In this document: positions 26,178 through 34,824 of the stretch, piece after piece
Layout of the letters: each line of letters starts with the position of its first letter
Numbering within the stretch: the stretch's first letter is position 1
Assembly: GCA_014879735.1 (NCBI GenBank)
Contig: JACSRN010000106.1
Location: 1-37,819, forward strand
Source: Paracoccaceae bacterium
Lineage (GTDB): Bacteria > Pseudomonadota > Alphaproteobacteria > Rhodobacterales > Rhodobacteraceae
DNA length: 37,819 bases
Direction: 5' to 3'
The notes under the pieces: model-generated
The model's input: the letters and a program-made list of their open reading frames with translations, nothing else
Told to the model about the DNA's origin: nothing
Databases searched by the model: none
Program-made: the position numbers and the translations under genes

Positions 26178-27325
26178 AGCTGTTCCTGATCGCCGGAGAG
26201 CCTTCGGGCGACCGGCTCGGGGCGGCGCTGATGGCGGGGTTGCGGGATCTGTCGCCCGACGGCGTAAGTTTCGCGGGGATCGGCGGCCCCCTGATGCAGG
26301 CCGAGGGGCTGGCGAGCCTGTTTCCGATGGAGGATCTGTCGGTCATGGGCCTGGCCGAGGTGCTGCCGAAGTATTTTCATCTGAAGCGCCGCATCCGCGA
26401 GGCGGCCGCCGCCGCACTGGCCAGCGGGGCGCAGGCGCTGATCACCATCGACAGCCCGGATTTCTGCTTTCGCGTCGCCAGGATCGTGAAGGCGGCCCGG
26501 CCGGATCTGCCGACGATCCATTATGTCGCGCCCTCGGTCTGGGCCTGGCGCCCGGGCCGGGCGGCCCGGATGGCACGCCACATCGACCATGTCCTGGCGC
26601 TTCTGCCCTTCGAGCCGCCCTACATGCAGGCCGCCGGCATGAGTTGCGATTTCGTCGGCCATCCGGTCGTGGCCGAGCCACAGGTCGGCGCGGCGGAGGC
26701 CGCCGGCTTTCGCGCCCGCCACGGCATCGCCCCGGGGGTGCCGCTGGTCGTGGCATTGCCCGGCTCGCGCCGGGGCGAGGTGACGCGGCTTGTCGCGCCC
26801 TTCGGCGCGGCGCTGCAAATTCTTGCCGCGGCAAAGCCGGGGCTGCGGATCGTCCTGCCCACGCCGGCACATCTCGCCCCGCTCGTGACCGCGACCACGG
26901 CGGATTGGCCCGGCCGGCCGGTGATCCTGCCCGCCCCCGACCTGGCCATGCGGACCGCGGCCTTTGCCGCGGCCGATGCCGCACTTGCCGCATCGGGAAC
27001 GGTATCGCTGGAACTGGCCGCGCAATCCTGCCCGATGGTCATCGCCTATGACATGGCGCCGCTGACGCTGTGGCTGATGCGGCGGATGATCCGGATCGAT
27101 ACGGTGACGCTGGTGAACCTTGTCTCCGAAACCCGCACGGTGCCGGAATTCATCGGCCGCGATCTTGATCCCGCGCGGGTGGCGGAGGCGCTGCTCGGCC
27201 TGCTCGACGCCGGCCCCGATGCCCGGCAGATGCGTGCCATGCGGTTGACCATGGCGCGCCTTGGCCGTGGTGGCGAGGATCCGGGCCTGCGCGCCGCCCG
27301 TTCGGTGCTGTCGCATCTGGCCTGA
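26174..27325 (+). CDS. lpxB: Lipid-A-disaccharide synthase
   Basis: This glycosyltransferase joins lipid X to UDP-2,3-diacylglucosamine, giving tetraacyl disaccharide 1-phosphate at the inner face of the inner membrane. The 383-residue GT-B protein starts KLFLIAGEPSGDRLGAALMA and contains GIGGPLMQAEGL, IDSPDFCFRVAR, YVAPSVWAWRPGRA, LPGSRRGEV and the C-terminal SGTVSLELAAQSCPMVIAYD, all LpxB landmarks. The start is a GTG at 26174 that overlaps the lpxI stop in a GTGA. It is the last gene of the lipid A run; a 20-base palindrome follows. Confidence 0.97.
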   Translation: MKLFLIAGEPSGDRLGAALMAGLRDLSPDGVSFAGIGGPLMQAEGLASLFPMEDLSVMGLAEVLPKYFHLKRRIREAAAAALASGAQALITIDSPDFCFRVARIVKAARPDLPTIHYVAPSVWAWRPGRAARMARHIDHVLALLPFEPPYMQAAGMSCDFVGHPVVAEPQVGAAEAAGFRARHGIAPGVPLVVALPGSRRGEVTRLVAPFGAALQILAAAKPGLRIVLPTPAHLAPLVTATTADWPGRPVILPAPDLAMRTAAFAAADAALAASGTVSLELAAQSCPMVIAYDMAPLTLWLMRRMIRIDTVTLVNLVSETRTVPEFIGRDLDPARVAEALLGLLDAGPDARQMRAMRLTMARLGRGGEDPGLRAARSVLSHLA

Positions 27326-27366
27326 CCCCCGGCCCGCGGAAAAAGTGCTTTGCGACCCCTGCTCCT

Positions 27367-27386
27367 GCCCCGGTCCGGACCGGGGC
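27367..27386 (+). terminator. Perfect 20-base palindrome after lpxB
   Basis: GCCCCGGTCC-GGACCGGGGC is self-complementary over all 20 bases and can fold as an 8-bp stem with a CCGG loop, 41 bases after the lpxB stop. No T run follows, so it may be a transcript-end hairpin or a protein-binding palindrome. Confidence 0.35.
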
Positions 27387-27432
27387 GATGCGCCGGCCGG
27401 CCTATCCGCGGCGACCGGGATCCAGCGCGGGC

Positions 27433-27460
27433 TTGCCTTTGGCCCCTGCGCAGCTATGGT
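27433..27460 (+). promoter_or_regulatory. Candidate promoter for tex
   Basis: TTGCCT (27433-27438) and TATGGT (27455-27460) are spaced by 16 bases, and lie 28 bases before the tex ATG. Both hexamers are partial matches to consensus. Confidence 0.35.
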
Positions 27461-27487
27461 CGCGGCCCCGACCGAAGGAGCGCGCCC

Positions 27488-29800
27488 ATGTCCACCCCAC
27501 GCATCCCCGCCCTGATCGCCGCCGAGATCGGCGCGACGCCCGCACAGGTCTCGGCGGCGGTCGAACTGCTCGACGGCGGGGCGACGGTGCCCTTTGTCGC
27601 GCGCTACCGCAAGGAGGCGACGGGCGGGCTTGACGACACGCAGTTGCGCAAGCTGGAGGAGCGGCTGGCCTATCTGCGCGAGCTTGAGGCGCGGCGGGCG
27701 GCGATCCTGACCGAGATCACCAGCCAGGGCAAATTGACCGACGGGCTTGCCCGCGCCATCGCCGGGGCCGTGACCAAGGCCGAGCTGGAAGACATCTACC
27801 TGCCCTACAAGCCGAAGCGCCGCACCAAGGCGATGATCGCGCGCGAGGCCGGGCTGCAGGGCCTGGTCGAGGCCATTCTGGCCGATCGTGCCGCGGATCC
27901 GGCGGTGCTGGCGGGCGGGTTCCTGTCAGAGGGCTTTGCCGACGCCAAGACGGCGCTGGAGGGTGCGCGCGACATCCTGGCCGAGGGGCTGTCCGAGGAT
28001 GCGGCACTTCTGGGCCGGTTGCGCGACCATATCCGCAAGGTCGGCCGGCTGGCGGCGAAGGTGGTGCCGGGCAAGGAACAGGCGGGTGCCAAGTTCGCGG
28101 ATTACTTCGCCCATTCCGAAGACTGGGCCACCGCGCCCGGCCACCGCGTGTTGGCGATGCTGCGCGGCCGCAACGAAGAGGTGCTGACGCTGGATCTGGA
28201 GATCGACGCCGAGGCTGCGCGCGGCGAAAGCCCGGCGGAACGTGCCTGCGGCGCTGCGCTGGCGGCGGCGGGGCAGGGTGCGGGCGACCGCTGGCTGCGC
28301 GAGGCTGCGGCCTGGGCCTGGCGGGTGAAGCTGCGCACCTCGCTGACGCTCGATCTGATGGCGGAACTGCGCGACCGCGCCGAGGCCGAGGCGATCCGCG
28401 TCTTCGCGCGGAACCTGAAGGACCTGCTGCTGGCAGCCCCCGCCGGCGGGGCGGCGACCATGGGCCTTGATCCCGGTATCCGGACCGGCGTGAAGGTGGC
28501 CGTGGTCGATGCCACGGGCAAGCTGCTGGCGACCGAGACCGTCTACCCGTTCCAGCCGAAGAACGACCTGCGCGGCGCGCAGGCGGTCCTGGCCCGGCTG
28601 ATCGGCACCCATCATGTGAAGCTGATCGCCATCGGCAACGGCACGGCCAGCCGCGAGACCGAAAAGATGGTGGCCGACCTGCTGGCCCTGCTGCCGGCTG
28701 GCGCGGCCAAGCCGGTCAAGGTGGTGGTAAGCGAGGCCGGCGCCTCGGTCTATTCCGCCAGCGAACTTGCCGCGCGGGAATTTCCCGGGCTGGACGTCAG
28801 CCTGCGCGGCGCGGTCTCGATTGCCCGGCGCCTGCAGGATCCGCTGGCCGAACTGGTCAAGATCGAGCCGAAATCGATTGGCGTCGGCCAGTACCAGCAT
28901 GATGTCGACCAGCACCGGCTGGCCAGGACGCTGGATGCCGTGGTCGAGGATGCGGTGAACGCGGTGGGCGTGGATCTGAACACCGCCTCGGTGCCGCTTC
29001 TGGCGCGGGTGTCGGGCGTGGGGCCGGGGCTGGCCGAGAACATCGTGGCGCATCGCGATGCCAACGGCCCCTTCGGCACCCGCCGCGAATTGCTGAAGGT
29101 GGCGCGGCTGGGGCCGAAGGCTTTTGAGCAGGCGGCCGGATTCCTGCGGATTGCCGGTGGCAAGGAACCGCTCGACGCCTCATCGGTCCACCCCGAAGCC
29201 TATGAGGTGGCGCGCAAGATCGTTGCCGCCTGCGGCCGCGACATCCGCAGCCTGATGGGCGATGGCACGGCGCTGAAGCAGCTGAACCCCGCCGCCTTCG
29301 TCGACGAGAAATTCGGCCTGCCCACGGTCAGGGACATCCTGTCCGAACTGGAAAAGCCCGGCCGCGATCCGCGCCCGAGCTTTCGCACCGCAAGCTTTGC
29401 GGAAGGGGTGAACGAGATTTCCGACCTGAAACCGGGGATGGTGCTGGAAGGCACGGTGACGAATGTCGCAGCCTTCGGCGCTTTCGTCGATATCGGCGTC
29501 CACCAGGACGGGCTTGTCCATGTCAGCCAGTTGGCGGATCGTTTCGTCAAGGATCCACATGAGGTGGTAAAGGCGGGCGATGTGGTGAAAGTCACCGTGG
29601 TCGAGGTCGATGCACCGCGCAAGCGCATCGGGCTGACCATGCGCAAGGATGGTGGCACCTCGGCGCGCGAGGCGAAGGCCGAACGCGGCCCGGGCAAGGG
29701 GGCGCCGCCACGCGGCCGGACCGAGGCGGCGCCGAAGGGGGCTGCGGGCGGCAATGCTTTTGCCGATGCGCTGCGCGGCAAGTTCCCCGGTCGCGGCTGA
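27488..29800 (+). CDS. tex: Tex family RNA-binding protein (S1 domain)
   Basis: This is a cytosolic nucleic-acid-binding protein related to eukaryotic Spt6, implicated in transcription and RNA handling. The 770-residue length is standard. Domains in order: N-terminal helical Tex region ([17 protein letters not shown] near 35-51), YqgF-like RNase H fold ([20 protein letters not shown] near 325), helix-hairpin-helix ([19 protein letters not shown]), and an S1 domain near 640-715 ([20 protein letters not shown], then [11 protein letters not shown]). A basic glycine-rich tail ends the protein. The frame is open to 27350, but the ATG at 27488 has GAAGGAG eight bases ahead and gives the canonical N-terminus. 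Confidence 0.97.
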   Translation: MSTPRIPALIAAEIGATPAQVSAAVELLDGGATVPFVARYRKEATGGLDDTQLRKLEERLAYLRELEARRAAILTEITSQGKLTDGLARAIAGAVTKAELEDIYLPYKPKRRTKAMIAREAGLQGLVEAILADRAADPAVLAGGFLSEGFADAKTALEGARDILAEGLSEDAALLGRLRDHIRKVGRLAAKVVPGKEQAGAKFADYFAHSEDWATAPGHRVLAMLRGRNEEVLTLDLEIDAEAARGESPAERACGAALAAAGQGAGDRWLREAAAWAWRVKLRTSLTLDLMAELRDRAEAEAIRVFARNLKDLLLAAPAGGAATMGLDPGIRTGVKVAVVDATGKLLATETVYPFQPKNDLRGAQAVLARLIGTHHVKLIAIGNGTASRETEKMVADLLALLPAGAAKPVKVVVSEAGASVYSASELAAREFPGLDVSLRGAVSIARRLQDPLAELVKIEPKSIGVGQYQHDVDQHRLARTLDAVVEDAVNAVGVDLNTASVPLLARVSGVGPGLAENIVAHRDANGPFGTRRELLKVARLGPKAFEQAAGFLRIAGGKEPLDASSVHPEAYEVARKIVAACGRDIRSLMGDGTALKQLNPAAFVDEKFGLPTVRDILSELEKPGRDPRPSFRTASFAEGVNEISDLKPGMVLEGTVTNVAAFGAFVDIGVHQDGLVHVSQLADRFVKDPHEVVKAGDVVKVTVVEVDAPRKRIGLTMRKDGGTSAREAKAERGPGKGAPPRGRTEAAPKGAAGGNAFADALRGKFPGRG

Positions 29801-29821
29801 GCCGGTGCGGCCGGGGGGGCG

Positions 29822-30250
29822 TCAGAACGCCAGCGGTCGCAGCATGGCCAGGGCAAAGCGGTGGAAGGTGGCGAGGATCGCCCCCACGATCGCCGCCAGC
29901 GACACAGAGAGCGGCTGGCCGACCAGGGCGCCGGTCGCGCCACCGAATGCCGCGCCAAGGCCCATGGCCACCAGCGCGCCATAGGTCCCGCGCTCCATCA
30001 ACACTGCAGCCGAGGCGCCGATCAGCGTCCAGAACGGCCAACTGAGCAGCGGCGACACCAGCAGAAGGGTGAGAAACACGCGCAACTGCGTGAATCCCTG
30101 GCTCAGCCGGTCGGGGTCGACGACCTGCCCCAGCCACAGCGACATCGCAGCCAATACCGCCGGGCCGAGGCAGAATCCGGTCGTCACGCCCGCCATCGGC
30201 CACCACCCCGTGCGACGAAAGCCACCCGGGGTGGAGGCCAGCAGGCTCAT
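29822..30250 (-). CDS. Small polytopic membrane protein coupled to tldD, unknown function
   Basis: I do not recognise the family. The 142-residue protein has about four hydrophobic helices (about 17-42, 60-82, 92-110 and 115-135) and glycine- and alanine-rich packing patterns such as AMGLGAAFGGATGALVG. The start ATG at 30250 overlaps the tldD stop in an ATGA, so translation is coupled to tldD. The alternative longer frame into tldD is not needed. No enzymatic motif is visible. It converges on tex, whose stop is 21 bases away. A link to TldD function or simply a downstream passenger are both possible. Confidence 0.72.
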   Translation of the reverse strand: MSLLASTPGGFRRTGWWPMAGVTTGFCLGPAVLAAMSLWLGQVVDPDRLSQGFTQLRVFLTLLLVSPLLSWPFWTLIGASAAVLMERGTYGALVAMGLGAAFGGATGALVGQPLSVSLAAIVGAILATFHRFALAMLRPLAF

Positions 30251-31668
30251 GCCGCCTGACCGCCCACCGTCAGCCCGCCGATCCGCAGCGTGGGCTGGCC
30301 GACGCCGACCGGCACCCATTGCCCGGCCTTGCCGCAATTTCCTACCCCGGGGTCCAGCGCCATGTCGTTGCCGATGGCGCGGATCTGCTGCAGCGCCGTC
30401 GCCCCGTCGCCGATCAGCGTGGCGCCCTTCAGGGCCTCGCCCACCTGGCCGTTGCGGATACGGTAGGCCTCGGTGCAGGAGAAGACGAACCTGCCAGAGG
30501 TGATGTCCACCTGCCCGCCGCCGAATCCCACGGCCCAGATCCCGTCCTTCAGATCGCCCAGGATTGCCGCCGGATCATCCTTGCCGCCCAGCATGTAGGT
30601 GTTGGTCATCCGCGGCATCGGGATATGGGCATAGCTTTCGCGCCGGCCGTTGCCGGTGGGTGCCACGCCCATCAGCCGGGCATTCTGCCGGTCCTGCATA
30701 TAGCCGACCAGAATGCCGTCCTCGATCAGCACGTTGCGCTGCGAGGGCGTGCCTTCGTCGTCGATGGTCAGGCTGCCGCGGCGATCCGGGATCGTGCCGT
30801 CGTCCAGCACGGTGACACCGGGTGCCGCGATCCTCTGACCCATCAGCCCGGCAAAGGCCGAGGTCTTCTTGCGGTTGAAATCGCCCTCCAGCCCGTGGCC
30901 GATGGCCTCGTGCAGCAGGATGCCGGGCCAGCCGGGGCCAAGGACGACATCCATCGTCCCTGCCGGGGCCGGCATGGCGCCCAGGTTCACCCGCGCGATG
31001 CGGATCGCCTCGGCCACCGCCGGCTGCCAGGTGCCCGGCGCCATCAGCTGCGCCAGGCCGTGCCGTCCGCCGGTGCCGAAGCCCCCGCTCTCGCGCCGGC
31101 CGTTCTCTTCCAGGATGACGGAGACGTTCAGCCGCGCCATCGGCCGGATATCGGTCAGCCGCAGCCCTTCGGGACGCAGGATTTCCACCTGCTGCAGGCT
31201 GGCGCCCAGCGAGGCCGTCACCTGCACCACGCGGGGATCGGCGGCGCGGGCATAGGCATCGATCTCTTTAAGAAGGTCGATCTTGCCGGCAAAGGCCGCA
31301 TCCGCCATCGGGTCGTCGGGGCGGTAGAGATGGCGGTTGGTGCCCGGCGGCGGGGGGGCCATCACGCCGCCGCCCGCGCCGATGGCCAGCCGCGCCGTCT
31401 CGGCCGCGCGGCGCAGCGCGGATTCAGAGATTTCGGTGGAATGGGCATAGCCCGCGACCTCGCCCTTCACCGCGCGCAGGCCGAAACCTTCGGAGGCGTC
31501 ATAGCTGGCCGAGCGGATGCGGCCATCGTCGAGGACAAGGCTTTCGCCATGGCGCCGCTCGAGATAGAGTTCGCCGTCTTCGCCGCCGGCGGTGGCCGCG
31601 CGCAGCACGGCCAGGGCTGTGGTCTCGTCCAGATGGGTGTCGAAGGGGCGGAAGGGCGTGTCTGTCAT
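30247..31668 (-). CDS. tldD: Metalloprotease TldD
   Basis: This is the catalytic half of the TldD/TldE cytosolic protease, known to degrade unfolded peptides and to mature microcin-type peptides. TldE is not in the window. The 473-residue protein has the zinc motif HEAIGHGLEGD with H253, E254 and H258, a second conserved stretch GTPSQRNVLIEDGILVGYMQ, and the C-terminal GNCGKAGQWVPVGVGQP that carries the third ligand. The ATG at 31668 has GAAGG ahead. It diverges from coxB across a 358-base gap and is followed in overlapping fashion by a small membrane protein gene. Confidence 0.97.
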   Translation of the reverse strand: MTDTPFRPFDTHLDETTALAVLRAATAGGEDGELYLERRHGESLVLDDGRIRSASYDASEGFGLRAVKGEVAGYAHSTEISESALRRAAETARLAIGAGGGVMAPPPPGTNRHLYRPDDPMADAAFAGKIDLLKEIDAYARAADPRVVQVTASLGASLQQVEILRPEGLRLTDIRPMARLNVSVILEENGRRESGGFGTGGRHGLAQLMAPGTWQPAVAEAIRIARVNLGAMPAPAGTMDVVLGPGWPGILLHEAIGHGLEGDFNRKKTSAFAGLMGQRIAAPGVTVLDDGTIPDRRGSLTIDDEGTPSQRNVLIEDGILVGYMQDRQNARLMGVAPTGNGRRESYAHIPMPRMTNTYMLGGKDDPAAILGDLKDGIWAVGFGGGQVDITSGRFVFSCTEAYRIRNGQVGEALKGATLIGDGATALQQIRAIGNDMALDPGVGNCGKAGQWVPVGVGQPTLRIGGLTVGGQAA

Positions 31669-31776
31669 CTGCGGCCTTCACTGCGGAAATGTGGGAACCT
31701 GAGCATCCCGCAAACCTAGGATGTGCGACCGCCCTTCGCAAGGCGGGCGGGGGGCAGGTCCGGACCAGCCATCAGA

Positions 31777-31818
31777 CAAGCGGAACCGGGCAAGCAGAGC
31801 CGGGCAAGCGCAACCGGC
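31777..31818 (+). repeat. 14-bp tandem repeat, three copies
   Basis: Three contiguous 14-base units begin at 31777, 31791 and 31805. All start CAAGC and share CCGG near the end; the variable bases are at positions 6, 7 and 9 and the last position. They lie 38 bases upstream of the FNR box in the tldD-coxB gap. Confidence 0.7.
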
Positions 31819-31855
31819 AGATGCCGCCCCGCGGCAATGCAGTCGCGGCACGTCG

Positions 31856-31869
31856 TTGATCCAGATCAA
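31856..31869. promoter_or_regulatory. FNR/FnrL box upstream of coxB
   Basis: TTGAT-CCAG-ATCAA is a perfect match to the palindromic FNR/CRP-type consensus TTGAT-N4-ATCAA. It is 157 bases before the coxB ATG and 187 bases from the divergent tldD ATG. FnrL in Rhodobacter is an oxygen-sensing regulator, so oxygen control of the aa3-type oxidase genes is a reasonable inference; the sign of control is not readable. Confidence 0.75.
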
Positions 31870-32026
31870 AACCCGGACCGAACCAGGCCGGCCCGCTACA
31901 GGTTTCGCTTGCCGCCGCCCACCCGATGTGGTTTGAAATGACTGGGAAACACGGGGATTCCGCTTCGGGAGCGAGGGCGGGGCCGTAACTGGCGGCGAAG
32001 TGCCGCACCTTGGGACGGAAAGAGAC

Positions 32027-32941
32027 ATGCGAGCAACGACGACTCTCAAGGCCATGGCCGCGGCTGGGCTGATGGCGCTGATCTCGGGCCAGGCAATGGC
32101 CCAGGCCCTGGAAATCGTCGGCCAGCCAAAGCCGGAGGGCATCGGATTCCAGCCGGCCTCCAGTTCGCTGGCCGTCGATCAGCAATGGCTAGACCATGTG
32201 ATCCTCTACATCATCACCGCGATCGTGGTGCTGGTCATGGTGTTGCTGCTGATCGTCATCCTGCGCTTCAACAGCCGCGCGAACCCGAATCCGCGCACAT
32301 TCACCCATAACACGCCGCTGGAAGTGGCCTGGACGCTGATTCCGATCCTGATCCTGATCTTCATCGGCTCCTTCTCGCTGCCGGCGCTGAAGGACCAGCA
32401 GACCTTTCCCAAGGGCGATGTCGTGATCAAGGTCACGGGCAACCAGTGGTTCTGGAGCTATGAATATCCCGACGAAGGCATCGGTCCGTTCGACAGCTAC
32501 ATGATCGGCGGGCTGAACCTCGGCGGCGACGGGCGCCTGACGGCCGAGGTCGAGCAGCAGCTTGTCGAGGCCGGCTATTCCAAGGACCAGTTTCTTCTGG
32601 CGACGGATACCGCGATGGTGGTTCCGGTGGGCGCCAAGGTCCTGCTGCAGATCACCGGCGCCGATGTGATCCACGCCTGGACCATTCCCGCCTTTGCCGT
32701 GAAGCAGGACGCCGTGCCGGGCCGCATCGCCCATGCCTGGTTTGCCGCCGACCGCGAGGGCATCTTCTTCGGCCAGTGCAGCGAACTCTGCGGCAAGGAC
32801 CACGCCTATATGCCGATCACCGTCAAGGTCGTCTCGCCCGAGGCCTATGCGGCCTGGGTCGAGCAGGCCAAGGCCGGCAATCTGGTGCTGGCGGCCACCG
32901 ATGCGGCGGCCACGCCGGTGCAGGTGGCGGCGAACAACTGA
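32027..32941 (+). CDS. coxB: Cytochrome c oxidase subunit II (aa3 type)
   Basis: This subunit receives electrons from cytochrome c through its periplasmic CuA centre and passes them to heme a in subunit I. The 304-residue precursor has a signal peptide (about 1-25, [10 protein letters not shown]), two membrane helices (about 56-80 and 100-118), and a periplasmic cupredoxin domain. CuA ligands are clear: the histidine in [13 protein letters not shown] and the C, C, H, M set in [16 protein letters not shown]. The aromatic electron-entry patch is [10 protein letters not shown]. The start at 32027 fits the signal peptide and has a GGAAAGAG. Subunit I (ctaD) is absent from the window, as is usual for this order. 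Confidence 0.97.
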   Translation: MRATTTLKAMAAAGLMALISGQAMAQALEIVGQPKPEGIGFQPASSSLAVDQQWLDHVILYIITAIVVLVMVLLLIVILRFNSRANPNPRTFTHNTPLEVAWTLIPILILIFIGSFSLPALKDQQTFPKGDVVIKVTGNQWFWSYEYPDEGIGPFDSYMIGGLNLGGDGRLTAEVEQQLVEAGYSKDQFLLATDTAMVVPVGAKVLLQITGADVIHAWTIPAFAVKQDAVPGRIAHAWFAADREGIFFGQCSELCGKDHAYMPITVKVVSPEAYAAWVEQAKAGNLVLAATDAAATPVQVAANN

Positions 32942-32995
32942 GGCCGCGCCCGGGCGCGCGGTGCGACAGGTGGCCCCGTGGTCAGCCGCGGGGCC

Positions 32996-33049
32996 CGAAC
33001 GGTCGACATGGGACGAACGGTCCGCATGGGACGAACAGGTCGAGACGAG
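32996..33049 (+). repeat. 18-bp tandem repeat ahead of ctaB
   Basis: Units at 32996-33013 and 33014-33031 differ at only two positions (CGAACGGTC..CATGGGA), and a third diverged unit occupies 33032-33049. The period is a multiple of three, so the repeat is in frame with ctaB and would read as six-residue repeats (ERSTWD, ERSAWD) if translated. It ends four bases before the ctaB ATG. Confidence 0.7.
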
Positions 33050-33053
33050 CAGG

Positions 33054-33998
33054 ATGAGCGACATTCACGCATATGAACGTGCCGAGACGGCCCCCGGCGA
33101 GGCCGGCTTCGGCGATTACGTCCAGCTGCTGAAGCCGCGGGTGATGTCGCTGGTGGTCTTCACCGCGATGGTCGGCCTGCTGGTTGCCCCGGTGCACCTG
33201 CACCCGGTCGAAGCCTTTGCCGCGATCCTGTTCATCGCGCTGGGGGCCGGGGCCTCGGGCGCGCTGAACATGTGGTGGGATGCCGATATCGATGCGGTGA
33301 TGCGCCGCACCCGCAGCCGCCCGATTCCCGCCGGCCGCGTCCGGCCGGGCGAGGCGCTGGGCCTGGGCCTTGCGCTGTCGGGGATCAGCGTCGTCATGCT
33401 GGGCCTGGCCACGAACCTGCTGGCCGGCGGGCTTCTGGCCTTCACCATCTTCTTCTATGCCGTCGTCTACACGATGGGCCTGAAGCGCTGGACGCCGCAG
33501 AACATCGTCATCGGCGGTGCGGCCGGTGCCTTCCCGCCGATGATCGGCTGGGTCGCGGCCACGGGGCAGATCGGGCTCGAGGCGGTGCTGATGTTCCTGG
33601 TGATCTTCATCTGGACGCCACCGCATTTCTGGGCCTTGGCGCTGTTCGTGAAATCCGATTACCAGAACGCCGGCGTGCCCATGCTGACGGTGACGCATGG
33701 CCGTCGCGTCACCCGCAACCATGTCCTGGCCTACAGCGTGCTGCTTGCACCGATCCCGGTCTGGGCCGCGCTGACCTCGATCGGCGGGCCGCTGTCGCTG
33801 GCCGTGGCGCTGGTGCTGGACGCGATCTTCCTGGTCGGCGCCTGGCGCATCTTCCGCCGCGACGAGGTGCAGGCGGAGGCCGATGGCTATCGCGTCGAGA
33901 AGTCCTTCTTCGGCTTCTCGATCCTCTATCTTTTCCTGACCTTCGGCGCCTTCCTCGCCGAGGCCGCATTGAGGCCCTGGGGCCTTGGGGGCTGGTAG
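33054..33998 (+). CDS. ctaB: Protoheme IX farnesyltransferase (heme O synthase)
   Basis: This UbiA-type inner membrane prenyltransferase adds farnesyl to heme B, making heme O, the precursor of heme A for the aa3 oxidase. The 314-residue protein has about nine membrane helices and the prenyl-diphosphate motif NMWWDADIDAVMRRTRSRPI, with the second polar loop near DYQNAGVPMLTVTHG. The frame is open far upstream, but MSDIHAYERAE at 33054 fits the family N-terminus; the ribosome site is weak (GAGCAGG touching the ATG). It lies 112 bases after coxB, with a short tandem repeat in between, and three bases before the next gene. Confidence 0.96.
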   Translation: MSDIHAYERAETAPGEAGFGDYVQLLKPRVMSLVVFTAMVGLLVAPVHLHPVEAFAAILFIALGAGASGALNMWWDADIDAVMRRTRSRPIPAGRVRPGEALGLGLALSGISVVMLGLATNLLAGGLLAFTIFFYAVVYTMGLKRWTPQNIVIGGAAGAFPPMIGWVAATGQIGLEAVLMFLVIFIWTPPHFWALALFVKSDYQNAGVPMLTVTHGRRVTRNHVLAYSVLLAPIPVWAALTSIGGPLSLAVALVLDAIFLVGAWRIFRRDEVQAEADGYRVEKSFFGFSILYLFLTFGAFLAEAALRPWGLGGW

Positions 33999-34001
33999 GA
34001 C

Positions 34002-34196
34002 ATGGCACTGCAACCGACACATGAACTTCACGGCCGCCGCTTCGGGCGCAACCTCGGGGTGGGCCTGCTGCTGGCGGGCTTCGTTGCCCTGGTCTTTGCG
34101 CTGACGGTGGTAAAGGTGCAGCAGGGCGACCGCGGCCATGCCGATGACTTCAAGGGCGGCGCGGTCACGCCCATCGACACGGCGAGCATGCCATGA
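34002..34196 (+). CDS. CoxF/Coa3-like small oxidase assembly protein
   Basis: This 64-residue protein has one membrane helix (about 20-38, GLLLAGFVALVFALTVVKV) preceded by the basic motif RRFGRN and followed by a polar tail on the opposite side. The arrangement of arginines before a helix ending in TVVKV is what I associate with alphaproteobacterial CoxF and mitochondrial COA3, small factors that help oxidase assembly; that relation is from memory and needs a profile search. It lies three bases after ctaB, and its stop overlaps the ctaG start in an ATGA, so its product is made together with the Cox11 copper chaperone. Confidence 0.75.
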   Translation: MALQPTHELHGRRFGRNLGVGLLLAGFVALVFALTVVKVQQGDRGHADDFKGGAVTPIDTASMP

Positions 34197-34798
34197 TCCG
34201 GCTTGACGGACCGAAGCGCACTGCCGTGATCCTGACCGGGGTGGCCGGGCTGATGCTGGGCCTGTCTTTTGCCGCGGTGCCGTTCTACAACTGGTTCTGC
34301 CGCGTCACGGGCTATGGCGGCGAGGTGGCGGTTTCCGACACCGGCGCCGACCGCATTCTGGACCGCAGGATCACCGTTCGCTTCGACGCTTCGCGCGAGG
34401 CCGGGATGCCCTGGGAATTCCGCCCGCTGCAGACCGAGATGGATATCCGCATCGGCGAGACCGGCCTTGCCTTCTACGAGGCCTATAACCCGACCGATCA
34501 TCCCGTCGCCGGCCAGGCAAGCTACAATGTCGCCCCCGATGTGGCCGGCGGCTATTTCACCAAGATCCACTGCTTCTGTTTCGAGATGCAGGTGCTGCAG
34601 CCGGGGGAACGGGTGGAGATGCCCGTCACCTTCTACGTCGATCCCGCGATCATGGACGATATCGATGGCCAGAACGTCGAGGCGATCACGCTGAGCTATA
34701 CTTTCCACACCGCCGAACTGCCGATGGAGCAGGCGGCAATGGCACCCGTCGCCGGGCCGCCAACCGGGGAGGCGGGCCAACCCGCCGCCTCGAACTGA
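34193..34798 (+). CDS. ctaG: Cytochrome c oxidase assembly protein CtaG (Cox11)
   Basis: This membrane-anchored copper chaperone delivers copper to the CuB site of subunit I. The 201-residue protein has one N-terminal membrane helix (about 11-30) followed by [13 protein letters not shown] with the conserved C36, and a periplasmic beta domain. The copper-binding CFCF motif is at C127-C129, in the segment [16 protein letters not shown]. The C-terminal tail is Ala/Pro-rich and variable. The ATG at 34193 overlaps the stop of the CoxF-like gene. coxC follows after 26 bases. Confidence 0.97.
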   Translation: MIRLDGPKRTAVILTGVAGLMLGLSFAAVPFYNWFCRVTGYGGEVAVSDTGADRILDRRITVRFDASREAGMPWEFRPLQTEMDIRIGETGLAFYEAYNPTDHPVAGQASYNVAPDVAGGYFTKIHCFCFEMQVLQPGERVEMPVTFYVDPAIMDDIDGQNVEAITLSYTFHTAELPMEQAAMAPVAGPPTGEAGQPAASN

Positions 34799-34824
34799 GA
34801 ACGCACGAGGGAGATCCGCCGGAC

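Larger units (their letters stand above)
31669..32026. promoter_or_regulatory. Divergent regulatory gap between tldD and coxB
   Basis: This is the only gene-free stretch over 300 bases. It holds a 14-bp tandem repeat (31777-31818), a perfect FNR box (31856-31869) and the coxB ribosome site GGAAAGAG. A hairpin-prone GC stretch, CCGCCC and GGGCGG, lies near 31729-31750 close to tldD. I see no reading frame with a ribosome site and no RNA gene. Confidence 0.6.
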
